Positions 1 to 7,389 are shown, counted from the stretch's first letter. The stretch: DNA of 33,380 nt from Klebsiella pneumoniae (GCA_943330855.2 CALQJI020000057.1:1-33380), one strand, 5' to 3'. Numbers and translations are program-made. Notes: generated by a model not told the origin, from the letters alone.

Positions 1-52
1 CGTAGCGGCCGTGAATGCGGGCCAGGGCCTCGCGTTTGGCGGAGCGACTCAT
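1..52 (-). CDS. Transposase/integrase-like protein, N-terminal fragment (cut by window start)
   Basis: An ATG at 52-50 on the minus strand opens a frame that runs without a stop to the window edge, giving 17 residues beginning MSRSAKREALARIHGRY. This resembles from memory the start of integrase-core transposases common in Verrucomicrobiota, in which a short basic segment is followed by a Cys-containing helix-turn-helix. Only the start is visible, so no catalytic residue can be checked. Two 23-nt direct repeats just upstream fit the end of a transposable element. The family assignment is inference. Confidence 0.45.
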   Translation of the reverse strand, partial: MSRSAKREALARIHGRY

Positions 53-64
53 GTTCGGGGCTTG

Positions 65-87
65 GGTAACCACGAATGTGAGTCAAC
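65..87. repeat. Direct repeat copy 1 (possible transposase binding site)
   Basis: A 23-nt unit starting GGTAAC and ending GAGTCAAC. It matches the unit at 122-144 at both ends (GGTAAC; TGAGTCAAC) and differs mainly in the middle. The two starts lie 57 bases apart in the same orientation. Confidence 0.55.
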
Positions 88-121
88 GTATCGTCGGACT
101 CCTCGTCCAACTCCCCGCCCC

Positions 122-144
122 GGTAACATTTAATATGAGTCAAC
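122..144. repeat. Direct repeat copy 2 (possible transposase binding site)
   Basis: Second copy of the 23-nt unit, with an AT-rich centre (ATTTAATA). This copy is nearer the presumed outer end of the element. Confidence 0.55.
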
Positions 145-209
145 TCGCAGCCCTGCTCCTCCGGCTGCCTTCCTTGACTCGCTCCGGGGGGCTACCTAGA
201 GTCCGCACC

Positions 210-1244
210 ATGATTCGACGGACTTTTCGCGCGGGACTGCTGTTGGCTGCGGTGATCGCGTTTCCGCAACTCAGCCCGGCCCCACTCATTTACAAGCCGG
301 GTGAGGGCTGGACTTACGAGGCGTTTGGGACCACTGGCAATTGGCAGAAGACGCGCGCGAAGGACCAGTTGGAAGTCGCCGAGCAGGCGTTCGAGAAGAA
401 GGACTTCGACCTCGCGCTCAAGGCGGCGCGCCACACGGTGAAGAAGTGGCCGCTCTCTGATTACGCGCCCAAGGCGCAGTTCCTCGTGGGCCGCAGCCTG
501 GAGGAGCAGAAGAAGGACGAGGAGGCGTTCAAGGCTTACCAATCCCTCATCGAGACGTATCCGAAGGTGGAGAATTATCAGGAGGTGCTGAAGCGCCAGT
601 TCGAGATCAGCAACCGCTACCTCGGCGGCCAGTGGTTCAAGCTGTGGGGCGTCGTGCCGTTTTTCCCCAGCATGGAACGGACTTCGCAGATGTATGAGAA
701 GGTCATCAAGAACGGGCCTTACAGCGAGGTCGCGCCGCTGGCGCAGATGAACATCGGCACGGCGCAGGAGAAACGCGGCGAGTTCACCGACGCGGTGAAG
801 GCTTACGAAAAGGCGGCGGACAAATACCACGATCAGAAAGCCCTCGCTGCCGACGCGTTGTTCAAGGCCGGCCAGACGCACCTGAAGCAGGCTAGGAACG
901 CCGAATACGATCAGGGCATCGCCGGCCGGGCCATCGCCGCTTTCACTGACTTCATCGCGCTCTATCCCGAAGACAAGCGCGTGGCCGAGGCGCGGAAGAG
1001 CATCGATGGGCTGCGGGCCGAGCAGGCGCGCGGTGCGATCGAGGTCGCCCGGTTTTACGAGAAGAAGAAGCAGTGGAACGGTGCGCTGGTCTATTACAAC
1101 GAGGTGCTCATCAAGGACCCCGACTCCGCACTCGCCCCCGAGGCCAAGCGCCGCATCGAGTTCCTCAAGTCCCTCCCCGGCGTCGCAGCCACGCCTGCGG
1201 TCACGACTAACTCCGCGCCCGTCGAGGCCGTCAAACCGCAATGA
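210..1244 (+). CDS. BamD-like TPR outer-membrane assembly protein
   Basis: 344 residues. The open frame extends further upstream, but ATG 210 is chosen because it starts a clear signal peptide (MIRRTF, then a hydrophobic run to about residue 20) and upstream codons overlap the mobile-element end. The mature part is built of helical TPR-type repeats with Lys/Glu-rich helices (about residues 45-85, 150-200 and 215-310), the arrangement of BamD/YfiO and YbgF/CpoB proteins that work at the BAM beta-barrel assembly complex. It is longer than typical BamD (about 245 residues) and lacks a lipobox cysteine after the signal peptide, so it may be periplasmic rather than lipid-anchored. Its stop overlaps the next start by ATGA, indicating translational coupling with the LptE-like lipoprotein. 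BamD-like is a family-level call; the exact role is inferred. Confidence 0.7.
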   Translation: MIRRTFRAGLLLAAVIAFPQLSPAPLIYKPGEGWTYEAFGTTGNWQKTRAKDQLEVAEQAFEKKDFDLALKAARHTVKKWPLSDYAPKAQFLVGRSLEEQKKDEEAFKAYQSLIETYPKVENYQEVLKRQFEISNRYLGGQWFKLWGVVPFFPSMERTSQMYEKVIKNGPYSEVAPLAQMNIGTAQEKRGEFTDAVKAYEKAADKYHDQKALAADALFKAGQTHLKQARNAEYDQGIAGRAIAAFTDFIALYPEDKRVAEARKSIDGLRAEQARGAIEVARFYEKKKQWNGALVYYNEVLIKDPDSALAPEAKRRIEFLKSLPGVAATPAVTTNSAPVEAVKPQ

Positions 1245-1759
1245 TCATGCGCGCACTGCTTTCCCTCGGCCTGGCCATTGCCACGGTTTCGTTCACGGGC
1301 TGCGCGGGCTACAAGGTGGGTTCCACGGCGGCGTTTCCGTCCGGCCAGCACAGCATTCAGATCGGCCTCATTCAGAACAAGACGCTTGAGCCACGGCTCA
1401 TCGAGTCCTTGAACAATGCGCTGCGCAAACGCTTTCAGCAGGACGGCACCTACAAGCTGGACACGCGCGGCGAGTCGGATGTCGTCCTCACCGGCGTCAT
1501 CACGCGGTTCGACCGCGCGCCGTTGAGCGTGCAGCCCGGCGATGTGCTGACGGTGCGGGACTACGCGCTGGGCATGACGGCTAAGCTCACGGTGAAGGAC
1601 CGGATCACCGGGAAGGTTCTCTTCGACCGCGAGGTGAGCGGGCGCACCACGATCCGCTCGGGCAGCGACCTCGCCAGTGCGGAACGGCAGGCGGTGCCGT
1701 TGCTTGCGGAAGACCTCGCGCGCAACGCGACCTCGCTCATCGTAGACGGGAATTGGTAG
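1241..1759 (+). CDS. lptE: LptE-like LPS-assembly lipoprotein
   Basis: 172 residues. A short hydrophobic signal ends in a lipobox (SFTGC, Cys21), predicting a lipoprotein, probably outer-membrane. The body fits the LptE pattern: a C-x-GY start of the mature chain, an 'IxNKTxEPRLIE' segment around residues 45-56, a helix ending near 'RKRFQQDGTYKL', then 'ADVVLTG'-type beta strands (here SDVVLTGVI). LptE plugs the LptD barrel and helps insert LPS in the outer leaflet. ATG 1241 overlaps the upstream stop by four bases; a second ATG at 1247 is an equally good start. Nearby hldA and gmhB make the LPS heptose precursor, which supports the call. Confidence 0.7.
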   Translation: MIMRALLSLGLAIATVSFTGCAGYKVGSTAAFPSGQHSIQIGLIQNKTLEPRLIESLNNALRKRFQQDGTYKLDTRGESDVVLTGVITRFDRAPLSVQPGDVLTVRDYALGMTAKLTVKDRITGKVLFDREVSGRTTIRSGSDLASAERQAVPLLAEDLARNATSLIVDGNW

Positions 1760-1801
1760 GGGAGGGCGTGGGGAGGCGCTGACTTTCTCACTTGTAGCTT
1801 G

Positions 1802-1875
1802 GGAGCGTGGACGCCTATGTCCGCCGCCTCTTTGCAGCGAATTCCGCCGGGTGCGGACGTGGGCGTCCGCGCTCC
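1802..1875. repeat. Nested intergenic palindrome (REP-like)
   Basis: Arms at 1802-1815 and 1862-1875 pair over 14 positions with one G-T wobble. Inside them a second pair, GTCCGC 1819-1824 and GCGGAC 1853-1858, forms an inner stem. It fills the space between the convergent genes lptE and gmhB. No T-run follows on either strand, so it looks more like a dispersed palindromic element than a simple terminator. Confidence 0.6.
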
Positions 1876-1907
1876 ATCTAAGATTTAGAGACTCCTCCCG
1901 TCGGCTC

Positions 1908-2459
1908 CTACGCAGGCTGGCTCAGAATCCAGTCCACCACGGCCGGGCAGTCATCCAGCACCACCGCGCGCGACATTTTGTCCGCGTGCTTGATTTCGGT
2001 CTCTGCCCCGTAGCCGGTGCGCACCAGCAGGCTCTGCTGCACGCCCGCGTTCCAGCCGCACTCGAGGTCAATCACCTTGTCGCCAACCATGAAGCTACGG
2101 GCAAGGTCCACGCCCAGATCGTCGCGCGCGGCGAAGAGAAAGGCGGGGGAGGGTTTGCGCCCGACGCTCGGCTGCTCTGGCGCCTCTGGGGAGTAGTAAA
2201 TCTTGGTCAGCCGCACGCCCATCGGAGCGAGTATGTTGATCAGCCGCCGGTTCACGGCGTGCATATTCTCTTCCGTGTAGTAGCCACGCCCGATGCCAGA
2301 TTGGTTCGTGACGATGATGAGCAGGAAGCCCGCGTCCTGGAGGCGCTTCAAGGCCGGACCGACGCCGGGGATGAGGTCCAATTGGTCCGGATCGCTCAGG
2401 TAGTGCTTGTCCACATTGAGTGTCCCGTCACGGTCGAGAAATACAGCGCGTTGTTTCAT
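1908..2459 (-). CDS. gmhB: D-glycero-D-manno-heptose 1,7-bisphosphate phosphatase (GmhB-type HAD)
   Basis: 183 residues, the usual GmhB length. HAD motif I is FLDRDGT (Asp9 nucleophile, Asp11), motif II is in IIVTNQSGIGRG (Thr51), motif III is the Lys of GRKPSP (Lys102) and motif IV is MVGDKVIDLE (Asp127, Asp131). The enzyme removes the C7 phosphate in ADP-heptose synthesis for the LPS core. The loop that binds zinc in E. coli GmhB through Cys and His has none of those cysteines here (YYSPEAPEQPSVGRKP, residues 88-103), so this is a zinc-less variant or a related HAD phosphatase. It overlaps the hldA stop by four bases, and that coupling strongly supports the pathway. Confidence 0.85.
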   Translation of the reverse strand: MKQRAVFLDRDGTLNVDKHYLSDPDQLDLIPGVGPALKRLQDAGFLLIIVTNQSGIGRGYYTEENMHAVNRRLINILAPMGVRLTKIYYSPEAPEQPSVGRKPSPAFLFAARDDLGVDLARSFMVGDKVIDLECGWNAGVQQSLLVRTGYGAETEIKHADKMSRAVVLDDCPAVVDWILSQPA

Positions 2460-3472
2460 TCGCGGCGAAATTTTTCTGCCAGCTCTGCGGGCGAAACTGT
2501 CGCCGTGCCGACTTTGCCCACGACGACACCCGCAGCGTGGTTCGAGAAAATTGCGGCTTCGAGCGGCGAAGCGCCAGCGGCGACGGCGAGCGTGAAGGAC
2601 GCGATGACGGTGTCGCCCGCCCCGGACACGTCGAAGACCTCGCGCGCGACGGTGGGGATGTGGAAGGGCTTTTGCCCGCGTTGGCAGAGCAGCATTCCCA
2701 AATCGCCGAGGGTGATGAGCAGGAGCGCGGGGCTGAGTTCCATGAGCAGCGTATCAGCGACGCGCATGAGATTGGGATCTTTCAGCGGGTCGGCGTTACG
2801 CGTGCCGTCGGAGACCCCGGCTAGGTCGAAGGCCTCGCGGCGATTGGGCGTGAGTAGGGAGAGGCCGACGAGGCTGAGTTCGTGCACCGGCTTTGGGTCG
2901 AGGCTCAACCACACGCCGCGCGTGCGGCAGAGCTGGCGGATGCCATCGAGCAACGCCTGCGTGACGACGCCCTTGCCGTAGTCGCAGACGATGACGGCGT
3001 CTGTGCCGGGGAGTTTGCGTTCGAGGGCGGCGAGCAACCGTCCGGTGTCGCGCTCGTCCACCGCGCCACGCGTTTCGCGGTCCACGCGGACGATCTGCTG
3101 GTGGTGCGCTATGATGCGGGTCTTGACGCTGGTGGTGCGCGCCGGGCTGGCGAGCAGGCCGGCGCAGCCGATGTCCTGTTCGCCGAGCAACGTGCGGAGC
3201 TGGTCGGCTGGGGAGTCGCGGCCCACGTGGCCGAGGAGCTCCGTCTGAGCGCCGAGCGTGTGGGTGTTGCGGGCGACGTTGGCCGCGCCGCCGGGCATGA
3301 AACTCTCGCGGTCAAACTCGACGACCGGCACGGGGGCCTCCGGGGAGATGCGCCCGACGTGGCCCCAGATGTATTGGTCGAGCATCACATCGCCGACGAC
3401 GAGGACGCGGGCCCCGGCGCACCCGACGAGGAGCTCGTCGAGGCGGTCCGGGGAAAGGGTCGGCAACTTCAT
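2456..3472 (-). CDS. hldA: D-glycero-beta-D-manno-heptose-7-phosphate kinase (HldA, PfkB family)
   Basis: 338 residues, matching the kinase half of E. coli HldE only; no adenylyltransferase domain follows, so HldC must be encoded elsewhere. Visible PfkB features are the substrate-binding GGAANVA (61-67), ISPEAPVPVVE near residues 42-52, the DPKP segment (192-195) and the anion-hole/catalytic DVSGAGDT (281-288, Asp287 as base). It phosphorylates heptose 7-phosphate at C1, producing the substrate of the adjacent GmhB. Its stop overlaps the gmhB start (ATGA), and thiG lies 31 bases upstream, so the genes are probably cotranscribed. Confidence 0.9.
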   Translation of the reverse strand: MKLPTLSPDRLDELLVGCAGARVLVVGDVMLDQYIWGHVGRISPEAPVPVVEFDRESFMPGGAANVARNTHTLGAQTELLGHVGRDSPADQLRTLLGEQDIGCAGLLASPARTTSVKTRIIAHHQQIVRVDRETRGAVDERDTGRLLAALERKLPGTDAVIVCDYGKGVVTQALLDGIRQLCRTRGVWLSLDPKPVHELSLVGLSLLTPNRREAFDLAGVSDGTRNADPLKDPNLMRVADTLLMELSPALLLITLGDLGMLLCQRGQKPFHIPTVAREVFDVSGAGDTVIASFTLAVAAGASPLEAAIFSNHAAGVVVGKVGTATVSPAELAEKFRRE

Positions 3473-3503
3473 GGGTCAGAGCTTGCGGCGGAGTGAATTG
3501 CTT

Positions 3504-4292
3504 TCAATTCAAAAACGCCGTCAGCGGACTGGTCGCGCTGGCCGTCGTCTGCTGCGAGCCGAGGCCGATTTCAAAGGCCGCGCGGCCCGCCTCCACGGCT
3601 TGCTTGAACGCGTGGGCCATGCGGTTCGGATCACTGGCGATGGCGATGGCGGTGTTGACCAGGACGGCGTCCGCACCGAGCTCCATCGCTTCCGCCGCGT
3701 GGCTGGGCGCGCCGATGCCGGCGTCCACGACGACGGGCACGGTGGCTTGCTCGATGATGATGCGGAGCTGGTCGCGGGTCTGGAGGCCGCGATTCGAGCC
3801 GATGGGCGAGCCCAGCGGCATGACGGTGGCGCAGCCGACTTCTTGCAGGCGCTTGGCCAGCACGGGGTCGGCGTTGATGTAGGGCAGCACGGTGAAGCCT
3901 TCCTTCACGAGGATTTCGGCGGCCTTGAGCGTCTCGATGGGGTCGGGCAGCAGGTAGCGCGGGTCGGGATGGATTTCGAGTTTCACCCATTTTGGCAAAC
4001 CGGCTGCGACGGCGAGGCGCGCGAGGCGGATGGCTTCCTCCGCGTTCATCGCGCCGCTGGTGTTGGGGAGCAGGAGGTATTTCGCCGGGTCAATGAATTC
4101 GAGGATGTTCGCAAAAGGATCCTTCTGCCCGCTCAAGTCCGCGCGGCGCAGCGCGACCGTGACCATCCCGGTGCCGCTCGCGGCCAGCGCGTCGCGCATC
4201 GCGGTGGGCGACGGAAATTTGCCGGTGCCGAGGATGAGCCGCGAGTGAAACTCACGGCCGGCGATGACCAACGGGCGGGAAACCAAATTCAT
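3504..4292 (-). CDS. thiG: Thiazole synthase ThiG
   Basis: 262 residues from ATG 4292. The chosen start gives the usual N-terminus (MNLVSRPLVIAGREFHSRLILGTGKF). An upstream GTG at 4346, overlapping the DUF1501 stop, would add 18 basic residues not expected for the family. The TIM-barrel signatures are present: Lys104 in WVKLEI is the Schiff-base lysine, PYINADP and MPLGSPIGSNRG form the phosphate-binding segments, and VVDAGIGAPSHAAEAMELGADAVLVNTAIA ends the barrel. ThiG makes the thiazole phosphate of thiamine from deoxyxylulose 5-phosphate, dehydroglycine or iminoglycine, and ThiS thiocarboxylate. No other thi genes are visible nearby; its place inside a heptose cluster appears incidental. 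Confidence 0.95.
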   Translation of the reverse strand: MNLVSRPLVIAGREFHSRLILGTGKFPSPTAMRDALAASGTGMVTVALRRADLSGQKDPFANILEFIDPAKYLLLPNTSGAMNAEEAIRLARLAVAAGLPKWVKLEIHPDPRYLLPDPIETLKAAEILVKEGFTVLPYINADPVLAKRLQEVGCATVMPLGSPIGSNRGLQTRDQLRIIIEQATVPVVVDAGIGAPSHAAEAMELGADAVLVNTAIAIASDPNRMAHAFKQAVEAGRAAFEIGLGSQQTTASATSPLTAFLN

Positions 4293-4342
4293 GCGCCGCG
4301 AAACTAGGCGGCGAGCCGCTGCGCGTCCAGCGCGCTCCCGCT

Positions 4343-5797
4343 TCACGCCAATACTTCTCGCACCACGTTCCCGCCGGGCGTGATGGGCCGCAGCCGCCCG
4401 CCCGCGTCCTCCACAAAGCCGTCCGGATCAATGCCCATTGCGGCATAGACCGTGGCGATGAAGTCCGCCGGGCCGACGGGTTTTTCGGTCACACGCTCGG
4501 CGTTCTTGTCCGACGCGCCGTGGACGTAGCCGCGCTTCACGCCCGCGCCGGTCATCAGGATGTTGTGGACGAAGGACCAGTGGTCGCGCCCGGCGCTGCG
4601 GTTGATTTTCGGCGAGCGGCCCATCTCGCCCATCACGATGACGAGCGTCTCGTCCAGCAGGCCGCGCGATTGAAGGTCTTCGCACAGTGCGGAGTAAGTC
4701 TGGTCCAGCGGCGGGAGGCGGTGGTTTTTGCAGATGTTGAAATGGTCGGAGTGCGTGTCCCACGCGGTCGGGTCGCCCCCGGTCTTGTCGTAGGATTCCC
4801 AATACACGGTCACGAAGCGTGTGCCGCGTTCGACCAACCGCCGCGCCGTCAGCGCCGACTCGCCGAAGAGGTGGCGGCCGTAGCGGTCGCGCAATGCGGG
4901 CTTCTCGTCATCGAGGTCGAACGCGCGCCACGCGCTGTCGCGCGAGCTGTTGTCCGCGAGGATGTCGAGCGCGCGCTTCTGGTAGGCGTCGAAGCGCTCG
5001 TAAGTCTCGGAGTTGCCCACGCGGTCGGCTTGCGTGTGGAGTTGCTCGGCAAGCGAACGGCGGCGCGCGAAACGGTCGAGCGTGATGTCGGCGGGAAGCT
5101 TCGTGCCGGGCACGAGGATGGTCCCGGCGGCCTGGCGTTGCACGTCGTAGAAAGATTTTGGCTCGTAGGTGTCGCGCAACTCCACGTCGGTCACGAGCGG
5201 GTCCCACTTGCGCCCCAGCCAGCCGGCGAACGGGCCGGGCCGCGTGATTTTCTGGCCCCAGCCGGGATTGCACGGCATCCACACGCTCGCGGGCGCGGTG
5301 TTGCGGTTGGTGCGCGAGAGATACTCGACCATCGCGTTCATGCTCGGGGCCTGCGTGTTCAGCACGGGCACGAGCGACTCTAGCTTGTCCGCAGGCGAGC
5401 CGGTCATCGTGTAGAGCATCCCGGCGCTGTGGTCGTTCTGGTCGTGCGTGGCGGAGCGGATGAGCGTGGAGCGGTCCATCCACTTCGCCATGCGCGGGAG
5501 GTGCTCGCAGAAATGCACGCCGGGCAACGACGTTCGGATGGAGCCGAACTCTCCGCGCAGTTCGCGGGGCGCGTCGGACTTCGGGTCGAAGGTTTCCTGA
5601 GCCGCCGGCCCGCCGAAGAGGTAGAGCAGGATAACGGATTTCGCCTTGCCTCTGCCGGGCTTGGCCGGGAGCGTCGCCTCCGCGCGGAGCAACTCCGGCA
5701 GCGTCATGCCCAGCAGGGACAGGCCGCCAAGGCGCAGCATCTCGCGGCGGCGGAGGCCGTCGCAGGCGGCTTGGGGCTGTCCGAGAATGCGAATCAT
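4343..5797 (-). CDS. DUF1501 family exported protein
   Basis: 484 residues. The N-terminus has a twin-arginine-type signal (LRRREMLRLGGLSLLGMTLPELL, split here by residue positions 15-37), so export by Tat is likely. Beyond it the sequence is typical of DUF1501, a sulfatase/phosphatase-fold family expanded in Planctomycetota and Verrucomicrobiota: LLYLFGGPAAQETFDPK near residues 57-73, SATHDQNDHSAGMLY near 115-129, WDTHSDHFN in the middle and GEMGRSPKINRSAGRDHW near residue 400. The His/Asp-rich motifs could bind metal. Function is unknown; such genes often sit beside DUF1553/DUF1549 partners, but none is seen here. It heads a probable minus-strand transcript with thiG, hldA and gmhB. Confidence 0.85.
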   Translation of the reverse strand: MIRILGQPQAACDGLRRREMLRLGGLSLLGMTLPELLRAEATLPAKPGRGKAKSVILLYLFGGPAAQETFDPKSDAPRELRGEFGSIRTSLPGVHFCEHLPRMAKWMDRSTLIRSATHDQNDHSAGMLYTMTGSPADKLESLVPVLNTQAPSMNAMVEYLSRTNRNTAPASVWMPCNPGWGQKITRPGPFAGWLGRKWDPLVTDVELRDTYEPKSFYDVQRQAAGTILVPGTKLPADITLDRFARRRSLAEQLHTQADRVGNSETYERFDAYQKRALDILADNSSRDSAWRAFDLDDEKPALRDRYGRHLFGESALTARRLVERGTRFVTVYWESYDKTGGDPTAWDTHSDHFNICKNHRLPPLDQTYSALCEDLQSRGLLDETLVIVMGEMGRSPKINRSAGRDHWSFVHNILMTGAGVKRGYVHGASDKNAERVTEKPVGPADFIATVYAAMGIDPDGFVEDAGGRLRPITPGGNVVREVLA

Positions 5798-5915
5798 GGC
5801 AGTGCGTGCTTGGCTGGGCTGTTAGCCGCAACCGTAGCGGTGCAGTCGGACGCGTCAACGTTGGAAATAGCCCAAAACAAAGGTCAAATCGGGGCCTTAA
5901 AATAGTTTAAATTAA

Positions 5916-5928
5916 CGGTTGACAACCG
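5916..5928. promoter_or_regulatory. 13-nt palindrome, possible operator
   Basis: CGGTTGACAACCG is a perfect palindrome around the central A. On the plus strand it contains the consensus -35 hexamer TTGACA (5919-5924); on the minus strand it contains TTGTCA, upstream of the DUF1501 gene. A repressor binding here could affect both directions. The operator role is inference. Confidence 0.3.
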
Positions 5929-5946
5929 AGCTCATCCTCCTAATTT
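5919..5946 (+). promoter_or_regulatory. Sigma-70-type promoter of the candidate small RNA
   Basis: TTGACA at 5919-5924, a 16-base spacer, and TAATTT at 5941-5946. This predicts a start near A5953. The -35 box is perfect and the -10 box matches TATAAT at four of six positions. No protein gene follows on this strand before the terminator at 6047. Confidence 0.45.
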
Positions 5947-5952
5947 CGTCCC

Positions 5953-6047
5953 AGTTATTTGAAGCTTTTGATTCGGGCGGCAGCACGTTTCTTCAGAGGG
6001 ATTCCCCATCCCCACCTCCTTGGCGTCTGCTGCCCGAATCGTTTTTT
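5953..6047 (+). ncRNA. Candidate small RNA, about 95 nt
   Basis: The stretch lies between the DUF1501 gene and the esterase gene, both on the minus strand. It has promoter-like boxes in front and ends in a hairpin followed by six T. The hairpin arms are GATTCGGGCGGCAGCA (5970-5985) and TGCTGCCCGAATC (6028-6040), pairing 13 bases around a 3-nt bulge. The loop of about 42 nt is C-rich, with two TCCCC motifs and CACCTCCTT at 6013-6021, the same string as the 3' end of 16S rRNA (anti-Shine-Dalgarno). Exposed UCCC loops are typical of sRNAs that mask ribosome binding sites. It does not carry the SRP, 6S or tmRNA signatures I know. The sRNA call is inference from architecture. Confidence 0.4.
5970..6047 (+). 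terminator. Rho-independent terminator-like hairpin
   Basis: A 13-bp stem interrupted by a 3-nt bulge, with a loop of about 42 nt, is followed by GTTTTTT at 6041-6047. The T-run exists only in the plus direction; the minus strand has no T-run after the stem, so it is not an obvious terminator for the esterase gene. Confidence 0.5.
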
Positions 6048-6063
6048 CAGGAGGGATTTTCAA

Positions 6064-7389
6064 CTATTTCGCGCCTTGAGCATTGACGTGCTCCAACACG
6101 CCTTGGCGCATGGCTTCGCTGGCTTTGGGCGTGTTGGTGTGACCGGCAGACGGGTCGTTGTGGATGGATTTCTTCCCGCCGAGGTTGTTGTAAGCCGCAT
6201 AGACACTGGTCGGCGGGCAGGTTAGGTCAATGAAGCCCACGGTGAAGACCGCGCCAGCCTTCGTGCGCGTGGCGAAATTCATGGCGTCGTAGTAGCGGAC
6301 GGCTTCAACCACCTTCACGTCGGCCTTCTCCGCAGACGGGCTGGGGATGAACTTGGGCCAGCCATTGATGCGACCGGCAGTGATGCCCGTGTGGTCGCAG
6401 CCCGCCGGCACACCGGCGGCGAGGAACGTCACCCGCGCGTCCAGCCCGGCTGCGACGATGGCTTGGAAACCGCCCTGGCTTGAACCGAACACAACGACTG
6501 TCTTGCCGTCCCACTCCGGCTGCGCCGTGAGAAAGTCAATGGCCCGCACCAGCCGGAGAAACATCCCGCGAAAGTAGATCGTCTCGCGCGACTCACGGCC
6601 ACGGGTGCGGTAGTCCCTCAAATCACCGCTGGCGAGGTCGGTGTAAAACTTGGCGGGCTGGCCGTTGGGCGAGCCGTGCGCGTTGATGTCCAGCGCGAGG
6701 AAGTTCTGCTTCGCCCAGCCAGTGGCACCACCGAGGCTGGAGTTGTTCACGCCCGCGCCGTGGACGAGCAGGATGATGGGCAAACTCTTCGGCTTGGCGT
6801 TCTCCGGCTTCGCGAAGTAGCCGGACACCGGTGCGCCGAGCGAGTCCGCCTGCAAGTCAAACGCCGCGATGTCAGGCTGCGGCGATTTAACCGGGGTGAG
6901 GCGCGGATTCATCGGCACGGCGGCGAGCTGTTTCTTCTGATCAGCCCAGAACGCGTCGAAGTCCGCTGGCACTGGCAGGCTCGGTTTGATTTTCAGCGGG
7001 TCAACCCCTACGCCGCCGAGGCCGGTGTAAGTCTTCTTCTCCGGCCCGGCAAAGGTCGCGCGGCAGAGGAGGAAGCCCGGCTCGTCCAGCTTGCCAGTCA
7101 CCGTGGCGGCGCCGTTGACGAGCTTGGCCTTGCCGCTCGTGGCGGGTGGCATCCCGTCCTTCGTGAGCGTCCATTGCACCTCGGCCTCGGGCACGGGCAG
7201 CTTGTCGAGCGTGAGTTCGAGTTTGAAGGTCGCCATCTCCCCGGACTGATAGAGCGCGGCGGCGCGGTCGGGCGTGACCTTGAGGACGTAGTTGGTGGAG
7301 GGCTTGGCGACTTGCGCGGAGACAGTCAACGCAGGAGCAATCAACACCGCAGTCAGCAGGAATGAACAACGAGAGAAGTGAAATTGCAT
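6064..7389 (-). CDS. Exported acetylxylan esterase-like alpha/beta hydrolase
   Basis: 441 residues. A signal peptide (residues 1-25, ending VSAQ) directs export. Residues 30-130 form an immunoglobulin-like beta domain. The rest is an AXE1/cephalosporin-C-deacetylase-type hydrolase: PADFDAFWADQK (141-152) is the family start, LVHGAG (208-213) the oxyanion region, GSSQGG (302-307) the nucleophile elbow with Ser304, Asp388 in GFIDLTCPP and His417 in AGHTN complete the triad. Such enzymes deacetylate xylan or other acetylated oligosaccharides in the periplasm. It diverges from rpoN with about 115 bases between starts. Substrate specificity cannot be read from sequence. Confidence 0.85.
   Translation of the reverse strand: MQFHFSRCSFLLTAVLIAPALTVSAQVAKPSTNYVLKVTPDRAAALYQSGEMATFKLELTLDKLPVPEAEVQWTLTKDGMPPATSGKAKLVNGAATVTGKLDEPGFLLCRATFAGPEKKTYTGLGGVGVDPLKIKPSLPVPADFDAFWADQKKQLAAVPMNPRLTPVKSPQPDIAAFDLQADSLGAPVSGYFAKPENAKPKSLPIILLVHGAGVNNSSLGGATGWAKQNFLALDINAHGSPNGQPAKFYTDLASGDLRDYRTRGRESRETIYFRGMFLRLVRAIDFLTAQPEWDGKTVVVFGSSQGGFQAIVAAGLDARVTFLAAGVPAGCDHTGITAGRINGWPKFIPSPSAEKADVKVVEAVRYYDAMNFATRTKAGAVFTVGFIDLTCPPTSVYAAYNNLGGKKSIHNDPSAGHTNTPKASEAMRQGVLEHVNAQGAK

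Larger units (their letters stand above)
1..144 (-). mobile_element. End of a putative transposable element
   Basis: The segment holds the start of a transposase-like gene reading out of the window and, upstream of it, two imperfect 23-nt direct repeats at 65-87 and 122-144. Repeated binding sites next to a terminus are known for Mu/Tn7/Tn5053-type DDE transposases. The outer boundary is not visible: no target duplication or terminal inverted repeat can be checked because the other end lies outside. The element stops about 65 bases before the bamD-like start codon, so it may have replaced or supplied that gene's promoter. Confidence 0.4.

Noticed and set aside
4293..4346. GTG start for thiG overlapping the DUF1501 stop (GTGA)
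   Set aside because: It would add an Arg-rich tail not expected for ThiG; ATG 4292 gives the family N-terminus. The GTG cannot be fully excluded.
5953..6047. SRP (4.5S) RNA identity for the candidate small RNA
   Set aside because: The size fits, but the conserved CAGGTCCGGAAGG tip is absent.
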